Part shown: one piece after another, positions 1 to 7,673 of the stretch
How positions within the stretch are numbered: the stretch's first letter is position 1
Layout of the letters: every line of letters starts with the position of its first letter
Origin: JBBATK01 sp044228685
Lineage (GTDB): Bacteria; Bacteroidota; Ignavibacteria; Kapaibacteriales; NICIL-2
Reading direction: 5' to 3'
Assembly: GCA_044228685.1 (NCBI GenBank)
Contig: JBGAUL010000016.1
Span: forward strand, 1-64,000
DNA: 64,000 bases
Translations under genes and position numbers: made by a program
Notes under the pieces: model-generated
The model's database searches: none
What the model saw: the letters and a program-made list of their open reading frames with translations, nothing else
Told to the model about the DNA's origin: nothing

Positions 1-1900
1 ACAAGTGCATCGGCAACAGCAGGACAAATTCAATTCTACAATCCGGCTCGCACATTCTACACGGCGCTTAAAGCAGGTGCTAACGCAGCTAACGTGACTT
101 ACACTCTTCCAACTGCTGATGGTTCAAGCGGTCAGGTGCTGAGTACAAACGGTTCAGGAGCGCTGAGCTGGGCAAACGCTGCATCCTCAAGTGCCTTGTC
201 TTCCATTACAGCTGCTGGCGCAACCAACAGTATCAACAATGCAGACTTTGCACAGACATGGCAGTGGAACACACTCTCTTCTAACACAGCTCTTAGTTTA
301 TCATCTTCTTCCACTGCTGCGGCTTCAAACACTCAGAAACTACTTGGTTTGTCGTTGTCAGGTGCCAACGGCACCGCTTCGCAAACAACCTATGGTCTCT
401 ACGCAACCAATACGCACACCGGAACAACATCGACTAACGTCGGAGGCTACTTCTCCGCCAGCGGTGCGACCAACAACTATGCACTTTTAGCTCCTAGTGG
501 ATATGTTGGTATAGGAACAGCAACGCCGGCATCCACACTTCATGTAAATGGACCAAGTCTCTTTGCGGGCGGCGCATTGACTATTGATACCGCATCTTCA
601 GGTATTGCAGGACAATTGCAATTCTATAATCCTGCACGCACTTTCTACACTGCTCTCAAGGCAGGTGCCAATGCTGCTAACGTAACCTATACTTTGCCGA
701 CTGCTGACGGTTCAAGCGGACAAATGCTCAGCACCAATGGTTCCGGCGCTTTGAGTTGGGCTACTCCGTCAACAACAGCTACTTCTGTTCCGATCTCAGG
801 CTTGACTGCTGCCACTGCAACGAACAGCATCAACAATGCTGCATTTGGTCAGACATGGCAATGGAACACCTTGGCCGGAACTTCAGCTTTGACCTTGTCT
901 TCAAGCTCCACTGCTGCTGCTTCCAACGCTCAGACGCTTCTCAATTTGTCGCTTTCCGGCGCTAACGGAACAACAACGCAGACCACCTACGGCATGCAAG
1001 TCGCAAACACGCACACCGGTACTTCTGCAACAAACATTGCCGGATACTTCTCTGCAAGTGGTGGCACAAACAATTATGCCCTCTTGGCTCCAAGTGGAAA
1101 CGTCGGTATTGGTACATCGGCTCCTACAAGCGTTTTGCATGTTAACGGCGCAAGTCGTTTCAGTGGTGGCAACATGATCATCGACACAAGTGCATCAGCA
1201 ACAGCAGGACAAATTCAATTCTACAATCCGGCTCGCACATTCTACACGGCGCTTAAAGCAGGAGCTAACGCGGCTAACGTGACTTACACACTGCCAACAG
1301 CAGATGGTACAAGCGGTCAGGTTTTGAGTACAAATGGTTCAGGCACACTGAGCTGGGCAACAAGCACATCATCGAAACACCTTTCGTCTATTACTGCCGG
1401 AACTGCTACCAACACCATCAACAGTACTTCCTTTGCTCAAACATGGCAATGGAACAGTTTGGCTGGTGCGACAGCACTTACTTTGTCTTCTTCATCGACA
1501 GCTGCAGCAGGTAATGCACAGACTTTGCTCAATCTCTCGTTGTCAGGTGCAAACTCAACAACGACACAGACTACGTATGGCGCTCAGATTTCCAATACGC
1601 ACACCGGCACATCTGCAACTAATGTGGGCATGACAATCAGTGCATCCGGTGGCACAAACAACTATGCGCTCTTGGTTCCAAGCGGATCAGTTGGCATTGG
1701 AACTAGTTCCCCGACATCAGCTCTGCACGTCAATGGAGCAAGTCGCTTCAGTGGCGGCAACATGATAATTGATACGAGTGCTGCATCGACGGCAGGTCAA
1801 GTTCAGTTCTACAACCCGGCTCGTACCTTTTACACAGCGTTCAAAGCTGGTGCAAACGCAGCAAATGTTACCTACACTCTGCCAACAGCTGATGCAACAA
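1..1900 (+). repeat. In-frame tandem repeats of 588-597 bp inside the fibre-like gene
   Basis: The codons for the FYNPAR motif begin at 34, 622, 1219 and 1807, giving periods of 588, 597 and 588 bp. The copies have diverged, but bases 1-104 and 1186-1289 differ at only three positions, all at wobble or near-wobble sites. This patchy identity suggests recent duplication or gene conversion. Confidence 0.85.
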
Positions 1901-2295
1901 CTGCCGGACAAGTTTTGAGCTCAGACGCAGCAGGAACACTGAGCTGGTCGTCTTCAGGTGCAAGCATCACCTACGGTGTAAACACACCAAGTGCTTATGG
2001 CGCGAATCAGAACAACTTGTCGTTGGTTTCTAGTGGCAACAGTGTATATCGCATTTCATCATCACTTGCAATTGACATTACAGGCATTGTCGCTGCCAGT
2101 GATGGCCGACAAATCACGCTCATCAATGTTGGCTCAAGTGCAATCACGCTCAAAGTTCAAAGCGCTAGTAGCACGGCTACTAACCGTTTCATTCTCCGCG
2201 CCACTGCAGATGCGGTCATGAATACGGACGATGCAATCACACTCATCTACGACAACACAACCGGTCGTTGGAGAGAAGTCAATAGAAGCTTCTAA
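1..2295 (+). CDS. Tail-fibre-like repetitive surface protein, 5' end outside window
   Basis: The reading frame is open from base 1, so the gene begins upstream and at least 765 residues are visible. The protein is extremely rich in Ser, Thr, Ala, Gly and Asn and almost free of Cys. It is built from repeats of about 196-199 residues, each containing FYNPARTFYTALKAGANAAN, a YTLPTADG..GQVLSTNGSG.LSWA segment and a VGIGT..P...LHVNG segment. The last pattern is common in trimeric tail-fibre and S74-associated proteins. The C-terminal 110 residues form a non-repeated beta-rich cap ending in YDNTTGRWREV. The neighbours at 2841-7657 share the same modules, so this is probably an exported adhesin or fibre of that family. 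Its signal peptide cannot be seen. No catalytic motif was noticed, and the function is unknown. Confidence 0.8.
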   Translation, partial: TSASATAGQIQFYNPARTFYTALKAGANAANVTYTLPTADGSSGQVLSTNGSGALSWANAASSSALSSITAAGATNSINNADFAQTWQWNTLSSNTALSLSSSSTAAASNTQKLLGLSLSGANGTASQTTYGLYATNTHTGTTSTNVGGYFSASGATNNYALLAPSGYVGIGTATPASTLHVNGPSLFAGGALTIDTASSGIAGQLQFYNPARTFYTALKAGANAANVTYTLPTADGSSGQMLSTNGSGALSWATPSTTATSVPISGLTAATATNSINNAAFGQTWQWNTLAGTSALTLSSSSTAAASNAQTLLNLSLSGANGTTTQTTYGMQVANTHTGTSATNIAGYFSASGGTNNYALLAPSGNVGIGTSAPTSVLHVNGASRFSGGNMIIDTSASATAGQIQFYNPARTFYTALKAGANAANVTYTLPTADGTSGQVLSTNGSGTLSWATSTSSKHLSSITAGTATNTINSTSFAQTWQWNSLAGATALTLSSSSTAAAGNAQTLLNLSLSGANSTTTQTTYGAQISNTHTGTSATNVGMTISASGGTNNYALLVPSGSVGIGTSSPTSALHVNGASRFSGGNMIIDTSAASTAGQVQFYNPARTFYTAFKAGANAANVTYTLPTADATTAGQVLSSDAAGTLSWSSSGASITYGVNTPSAYGANQNNLSLVSSGNSVYRISSSLAIDITGIVAASDGRQITLINVGSSAITLKVQSASSTATNRFILRATADAVMNTDDAITLIYDNTTGRWREVNRSF

Positions 2296-2409
2296 CATGC
2301 ACGTCAGCAAAAACGCGTCTATGGTGGTTGAGTCAATACAGCGATCAAGCGACGAACAGTTTGCCGGTCTGCCGGCGCGCTGAAGTCTCTCCGAAGTATC
2401 GAAATTGAA

Positions 2410-2462
2410 GACATCGCCAAATCACATGTTCATACACCTGTGAGTTGGCGATGTCGGTTTTT
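2410..2462 (+). terminator. Rho-independent terminator after the repetitive fibre-like gene
   Basis: A 17-bp stem with one mismatch (2410-2426 against 2439-2455) encloses a 12-nt loop and is followed by GGTTTTTG. Confidence 0.75.
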
Positions 2463-2840
2463 GTAGTTGGATTCATGCTTAGCGATGAAAAGTCACCGGT
2501 CTTACAATCCACAGCATTGAGTCTTTACGAATGCACTTCAGCCGTGCTTATCTTAATCGAGTCAGTTCCATCCAATTGATTTTGCTTGCCTCTTGATATC
2601 GTCTTGCATGTTGTTCGCACAGACCACGGAATAGGTGTTTCACCACGATGAACACAGCAGACGTTCCTTCGTTGATACCCACACTAAGAGACGTTTAGGT
2701 CTACTAGATGGCACTTCCTAACAAGAATTTTTCAAGTTTATATTGGTTAATCATATCCATTTTTATTATTATCGCATTCTAGTATAGTACGAGGGCAATC
2801 GTTCTTTATAGCACTTTGCAACAGCGTAACTATAGACGAC
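2463..2840. other. Intergenic stretch between two fibre-like genes
   Basis: About 380 bases with no convincing gene. The part near 2730-2790 is markedly AT-rich and is the likely promoter zone for the S74 gene pair, but I see no clear TAnnTTTG element. Confidence 0.5.
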
Positions 2841-4592
2841 ATGAACCGCAGCTCAGCCCCATCGCTTTTCTCCTCACATCTCAGCTCTCTCGACAGTCAT
2901 ATTACGCAGACTACATGTGCACATTCTTCGTGTTTCGCACAGCGTCGTTTGTTCTTTGGAGTACTGCAGTTCCGCCTTGTCGCGGTCTCTGCATTCATGT
3001 TTGCTTTTTGTGCCTCAGTTTTACAGGCGCAATCCCCATTCTCCAGTAGCAAGCAGAGTGTCGTTCTGAGCAATGCGCAAAGCGGCGTCTCTGAAGCATG
3101 GTTGGGTTTGATGGCTCCATCTGGCTTGAGTTCGAGCTATCGATTGATCTTTCCGACAAGTGCGCCGACAACAAATCAGCTCCTGACGGTTTCATCGATT
3201 AGTGGAAGTGATTACACGTTAGGTTGGACTAACGGCAGTAACGTAACAGGCACAGGCACCGCCACTCAAGTAGCTTTTTGGTCGGGTGCTTCAACTTTGT
3301 CTTCTAGCTCGAGTTTGTATTGGGATAATACAAACAACAGACTTGGAGTCGGGACTTCGTCACCGACAGCAAAAATCCATAGCGTTGTGACGAACGCCAA
3401 CAGCAGTATTACATCACTCAATTCAGCAAACCGAGCAGTTCTATGTGAGAACACTACAAACTCAGGAGCAGTCGGCATTCAATTCGTTGCCAAAAATAGC
3501 GGCGGAACTGCGCGCACTGTAAACGTCGGTATCGATCCTGGAAGACTCGGAACGAATACGGCGTTTGGTATCGTTCCTGACGGGATCTCTGACGGCGGAC
3601 TACTCATCGACATTGTCAATGGCAATATGCTCATCGGCTCAACTGTTAGCGGAAGCAGTATCGTCAACAAACTGAGCATCAATGGCAATTTGTCGGTTGG
3701 CACTGGCTATAGAGAAATAACCGCACCAACCGATGGTGCTATTATCCAAGGCGACGTCGGGATCGGAACTAGTTCGCCGGCAAATCGATTGACGGTGAGC
3801 AATGGAACGACGACAGGTAACTACACTACGTCGGGTTGGACGCACTCCTCTGACGCTCGACTCAAAACCAATATTCGTCCCATAACAAACGCATTGTCCA
3901 TCGTTGAGAAGCTTCAGGGTGTACGCTTCCAATGGAAAAACTCCAGCGATCAAAGTGATCAAATTGGTTTCATAGCTCAGCAAGTAGAACCATACCTGCC
4001 AGAAGTCGTCAGCACGGATTCTAAAGGCATGAAGTCCATGGCATATGCAAATCTTAGTGCGCTGCACAATGAAGCGATCAAGGAGCTCGACGATAAACTA
4101 AAACAGATTGAAGGCAGTACATCTTCATTGTCACATGCCAGCAGCACACCCATCTCGCGCAAAGAGTTTATACGCTTTTCTCAGGACGAGCATCTGAAGG
4201 ATCTCAACCAAATCGATGACAAGAGACTACTAGTTGTTGTAGCTCCCGGTCAAAGTGTTCAGATTGATCTCAATCTTCACCTCCTTTCTGACGTGCCCCT
4301 CGACCTAAGCTTAGAAGGTAGTGAGCATATCGAAAGCGATGTCTTTCTCGAGGCGACGGATAATGCCGGACTGCTCAAGAACGCATGGATGACCATAGGA
4401 ACGCCAACGAGCGTAGGTGCAGAAAAGACAGAACATCAGAATGTGCTCTTGCATTGCAGTGGCGTTGTACACAACAACTCTCAGTTTGAATCGAGCATAC
4501 GTTTTCGTCTATCACAGACACAAGGTGACAGAGAAATCATCATTAAAAAGAATTCTTATCTGGGCGTCAAAGTCGTTGAGGATCGTCCATGA
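2841..4592 (+). CDS. Exported tail-fibre-like protein with S74 intramolecular chaperone domain
   Basis: A 583-residue protein. The N-terminal hydrophobic stretch ending ...FCASVLQA-QSP (cleavage near residue 63) looks like a Sec signal peptide on an unusually long N-terminal tail, so translation may start further downstream. After it come a YRLIFP..TNQLL module, a VAFW/LGVGTSSPTAKIH module and a VGIGTSSPANRLTV module. Residues about 335-425 form a Peptidase_S74 (endosialidase chaperone) domain with HSSDARLKTNI (Ser337, Lys342) and QIGFIAQQVEPYLPEVV. In phage proteins this domain assists trimer folding and then cleaves itself off at the Ser. Here about 155 residues follow it, which is unusual. 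The next gene is a paralogue overlapping the stop by 4 bases, so the two are probably co-translated. No phage structural genes are nearby. Confidence 0.85.
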   Translation: MNRSSAPSLFSSHLSSLDSHITQTTCAHSSCFAQRRLFFGVLQFRLVAVSAFMFAFCASVLQAQSPFSSSKQSVVLSNAQSGVSEAWLGLMAPSGLSSSYRLIFPTSAPTTNQLLTVSSISGSDYTLGWTNGSNVTGTGTATQVAFWSGASTLSSSSSLYWDNTNNRLGVGTSSPTAKIHSVVTNANSSITSLNSANRAVLCENTTNSGAVGIQFVAKNSGGTARTVNVGIDPGRLGTNTAFGIVPDGISDGGLLIDIVNGNMLIGSTVSGSSIVNKLSINGNLSVGTGYREITAPTDGAIIQGDVGIGTSSPANRLTVSNGTTTGNYTTSGWTHSSDARLKTNIRPITNALSIVEKLQGVRFQWKNSSDQSDQIGFIAQQVEPYLPEVVSTDSKGMKSMAYANLSALHNEAIKELDDKLKQIEGSTSSLSHASSTPISRKEFIRFSQDEHLKDLNQIDDKRLLVVVAPGQSVQIDLNLHLLSDVPLDLSLEGSEHIESDVFLEATDNAGLLKNAWMTIGTPTSVGAEKTEHQNVLLHCSGVVHNNSQFESSIRFRLSQTQGDREIIIKKNSYLGVKVVEDRP

Positions 4593-6232
4593 GACTTTGC
4601 TTTCTTGAAGGTTCGTCGTGTAAAGTCGGAAGATATGGAGTCTTAAAACTCTCATGCTTCATGCTGTTAAGTCTGTTCATGGTCCAATCTGGCCTTCGAG
4701 CACAGAGTCCGTTTAGTAGTTCCAAGTCATCGCTTTTGCTTAGTAACGGACTAAGCGGAGCAAGCCAAGCTTGGATTGAGCTATCCGTCAGCTCATCTCT
4801 TAATGCCAACTACCGACTTGTCATGCCCCGCACAGTTGGTAGTCTTAATCAAGTCCTCAAAGTGAATGCGATTTCCGGTTCTAATGATAGTTTGACTTTT
4901 ACTACTCCCACCGGACTTAATGGTGCCGGGAATTCCGGCAGCGTAGCCTATTGGTCGGCATCGGGCTCGCTCTTATACGATACTCTTTTCTGTTGGAACA
5001 ATTCGACCTCAGATCTTGGGGCAGGTACTTCGAGTCCAACGGCGCAAGTACATTCAGTTGTTCAGGCAGCAGGTGCAGCTATTGACTCTCTGGTCGCCGC
5101 TAATCGAAGTATTCTCGCCCAGAACACCACAACAAGCGGTGGTATTGGAGTTCAGTTTATTGCTCTGAACTCTGCTGGCTCGACAAGAACAGTTAACCTG
5201 GGAATGAATCCAACCTTCATGGCTGACAAAGGAGCCTTTGGTGCGATACCGGCAGGTATAACCGAAGGCGGTTTCTTCTTTGATGCAACGGGTGGCAACG
5301 TTAACATTGGGAACCAGTTGAGCGGTACCTCTATTGTCAATAAACTCTCCATTAGCGGTAATAGCTCTGTTGGCGTTTCGTATCGAGAGGTAGCGGCACC
5401 AACCAATGGCGCGATTATTCTTGGCAAGGTCGGAATTGGAACATCATCATCTTTAACACAGATGCTGACGGTGTACAATGGCTCAACAACCGGCACCTAC
5501 ACTACAAGCGGTTGGCAACATTCTTCTGATGCCAGATTGAAAACCAATATCAGACCGCTTGAGAACTGCCTGCAGACTATTCGAAGAATTCACGGTGTAA
5601 GATTCAATTGGAAACAGCTACCGTCTTGCGATGATCAGATTGGTTTCATTGCACAAGATCTCGACACAGTTCTTCCTGAGGTGGTTCAGCGCTCCTCTTC
5701 CGGTGAATACTCCCTCAGTCAATCTAATCTTGTTGCGACACACAATGAAGCTTTGCGTCAGCTCTCAAAACGCGTTAAGTCCGTCGAGTCCGCTGTCGAA
5801 TTACACCAGCCCTCAGTTCAGGTTGTTCGTCCTCAACGCGTGAGCAACTCGAACAACACTATACACAACTCGCAGTATAGGATGAATGCCCCGCTGGCTG
5901 CACAACATCGTTGGAAAGTTGAGTTCGTTATTCAATCTACCGATGCGAATCATAAGCCGAAGTTGCACTTCAAGCATTCTAGCCCCTTGCCGTTTTCATA
6001 CGCGATTGAAGAACTAGGATTTGATACAAAGAGATTGAAGACAGTAGATGTCGAGACTGGCGAGTTTAACTACACACACCTTGGTGGAGTAGCAACGATT
6101 CGCATTCAAACTATCGTCGACGCTTTGCCACACGATCATTCGATCGAGCTTCTGATCGATGATCTATGCTCCTCGCAAATTCAAACATCCACTCCCCATT
6201 GTTTTGCGATAATCGAAGCGCTTCCGAATTGA
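4589..6232 (+). CDS. Second exported tail-fibre-like S74 chaperone protein
   Basis: A 547-residue paralogue of the preceding gene. The start codon overlaps the previous stop (ATGA), which supports translational coupling. A signal peptide runs to about residue 38 (...FMVQSGLRA-QSPF). The first mature residues, QSPFSSSK, are nearly the same as in the neighbours. The modules follow in the same order: YRLVMP..LNQVLKV, then GAGTSSPTAQVHSV, then VGIGTSSSLTQMLTV, then an S74 domain at about 311-400 with HSSDARLKTNI (Ser313, Lys318) and DQIGFIAQDLDTVLPEVV. A further 145 residues of predicted beta character follow the chaperone. The partners may form mixed or homo-trimeric surface fibres (inference). 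The binding target is unknown. Confidence 0.85.
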   Translation: MRLCFLEGSSCKVGRYGVLKLSCFMLLSLFMVQSGLRAQSPFSSSKSSLLLSNGLSGASQAWIELSVSSSLNANYRLVMPRTVGSLNQVLKVNAISGSNDSLTFTTPTGLNGAGNSGSVAYWSASGSLLYDTLFCWNNSTSDLGAGTSSPTAQVHSVVQAAGAAIDSLVAANRSILAQNTTTSGGIGVQFIALNSAGSTRTVNLGMNPTFMADKGAFGAIPAGITEGGFFFDATGGNVNIGNQLSGTSIVNKLSISGNSSVGVSYREVAAPTNGAIILGKVGIGTSSSLTQMLTVYNGSTTGTYTTSGWQHSSDARLKTNIRPLENCLQTIRRIHGVRFNWKQLPSCDDQIGFIAQDLDTVLPEVVQRSSSGEYSLSQSNLVATHNEALRQLSKRVKSVESAVELHQPSVQVVRPQRVSNSNNTIHNSQYRMNAPLAAQHRWKVEFVIQSTDANHKPKLHFKHSSPLPFSYAIEELGFDTKRLKTVDVETGEFNYTHLGGVATIRIQTIVDALPHDHSIELLIDDLCSSQIQTSTPHCFAIIEALPN

Positions 6233-6565
6233 GCCCGGATGGACACTATTAGACGGTAACTACAAGAGATAAGAATTTCTCTTAGCAGCGCGACACCTGT
6301 CTTTGGCGCTCATTTAACGACTCACCCTTTGTTAACAAGCTGAAAACTTGTGGTTGGCAAGGAGTTTTACCTAGACCTTTCTTGTCAATAAGCGGTCATT
6401 TCTGAGAATTTGGAGGCTTTTAGTAGTCAATCGTTAAGCAAAATCTAAAGCGACAACTCTGGCACGAAAGCTGCTATAATCCAGCTAGGTTCACCATTGT
6501 GGAGTCTATACGACGAAAGCTATGGTCCAAGGATGAAGCTTGTTTTTTACCCAACTGTACGAACT
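6233..6565. other. Intergenic stretch upstream of the fourth fibre-like gene
   Basis: About 330 bases without a supported gene. A TATAAT hexamer lies at about 6474-6479, about 90 bases before the preferred start, but no good -35 partner was found. A weak 6-bp hairpin near 6268-6290 lacks a U-tract. Confidence 0.4.
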
Positions 6566-7657
6566 ATGAAAAAGCAGGATGCTCAACGTTCACGTTTTAT
6601 GATGGCTTTGCTGTGTACATGCACATTGACCATATCTTTGTGCTCAATTGTATCTGCACAGTCTCCGTTGCCTTCCTCGAAGCAAGGAATACTCCTTAGC
6701 AATACCCAAAGCGGCGCAAGCGAACGGTGGATCTCTTTGTTCGCACCACGTTTGCTATCGGCAAACTACCGTCTTATCCTTCCTCTCACTGCACCTACAG
6801 CAAACCAGATGTTATCTGTTTCGTCGGTCAGTGGTACGGACGACTCACTAACATGGGTTAATGGTGTAAGCGGAAGCGGTACATCGACGCGAATTGCATT
6901 TTGGAATTCCACCTCGACTCTTTCTTCCAGCGCGAATTTGTTTTGGGATAATACTAATGGTCGCCTTGGAATCGGCACTTCATCTCCCGGACAAAAGCTC
7001 GAAATCATGAATGGCAACTTTCTTCTAAACAACAACAACAACACTGCAGCTGAGTTGCGTTTTGCTGAACCAAGCACGTCCGGCTCCAATTACATTGCGT
7101 TTAAGAGTCCGGCTGTTTCGTCCTCGACAACATATACCTTACCTAGCGCCGACGGTAGTTCTGATGCGCCATTGACAACAAACGGATCCGGAACATTGTC
7201 TTGGGCCACAACCGGAATAACACGATACGTTCTTAAATCCGCTGATGAGTCTGTAGCAAACAGTACAACACTCCAAGACGACGACAATCTCCTTTTCAGC
7301 ATCGGTGCAAACGAGGTTTGGGAAGTTGACTTTATGATTCGTGTAACTGGCGTAAATGGACGTTTGAAATTTGCCTTGGCGCTGCCTGCCTCGGCAACTA
7401 TGTGGGTAACCGCTCGCGGTGACAACGATGATAGTAATGACGACTATTTGGAAATGTTAACATCAGGAACAGGTTATACTTTTTCGACCACAAACTTCGA
7501 CTACTCAGATACCGGCACTATGGTAGAGTTGCGAGGGATCGTTACCAATAGCTCGACAGCCGGTAATGTCGTTCTTCGTTGGTGCCAAGCATCATCCAAT
7601 GCGACGGCAACAATCGTGAAAGCCGGCTCATATCTGAAGGTCACACGCGTTCAGTAG
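6566..7657 (+). CDS. Exported fibre-like protein without S74 domain
   Basis: The start was chosen at the ATG giving MKKQDAQRSRFMMALL..., a compact signal peptide cleaved near ...SIVSA-QSP; TTG at 6497 and ATG at 6533 are upstream alternatives. The mature part begins QSPLPSSKQGILLSN, matching the two S74 proteins, and continues with YRLILPLTAPTANQML and LGIGTSSPGQKLEI. It then carries a TYTLPSADGSSDAPLTTNGS unit that matches the repeat of the first gene in the window. The last 140 residues form a different beta-rich domain (GITRYVLKSADESVAN to SYLKVTRVQ). The gene therefore bridges the two fibre subfamilies. The role is unknown; adhesion or a surface fibre is an inference. Confidence 0.8.
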   Translation: MKKQDAQRSRFMMALLCTCTLTISLCSIVSAQSPLPSSKQGILLSNTQSGASERWISLFAPRLLSANYRLILPLTAPTANQMLSVSSVSGTDDSLTWVNGVSGSGTSTRIAFWNSTSTLSSSANLFWDNTNGRLGIGTSSPGQKLEIMNGNFLLNNNNNTAAELRFAEPSTSGSNYIAFKSPAVSSSTTYTLPSADGSSDAPLTTNGSGTLSWATTGITRYVLKSADESVANSTTLQDDDNLLFSIGANEVWEVDFMIRVTGVNGRLKFALALPASATMWVTARGDNDDSNDDYLEMLTSGTGYTFSTTNFDYSDTGTMVELRGIVTNSSTAGNVVLRWCQASSNATATIVKAGSYLKVTRVQ

Positions 7658-7673
7658 GATCTAGCATAGTCAA

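Noticed and set aside
94..2295. GTG at 94 as the start of the repetitive gene
   Set aside because: The frame is open back to base 1 and the repeat unit is already running there, so the GTG is an internal Val codon.
2297..2383. 28-codon open frame after the repetitive gene
   Set aside because: No ribosome-binding site, domain or conservation signal; it lies just upstream of the terminator.
1..7657. Prophage remnant
   Set aside because: Fibre-like and S74 modules suggest phage tails, but three of the four proteins visibly have Sec signal peptides. No capsid, terminase, portal, lysis or integrase genes are present, and the flanking genes are chromosomal housekeeping genes.
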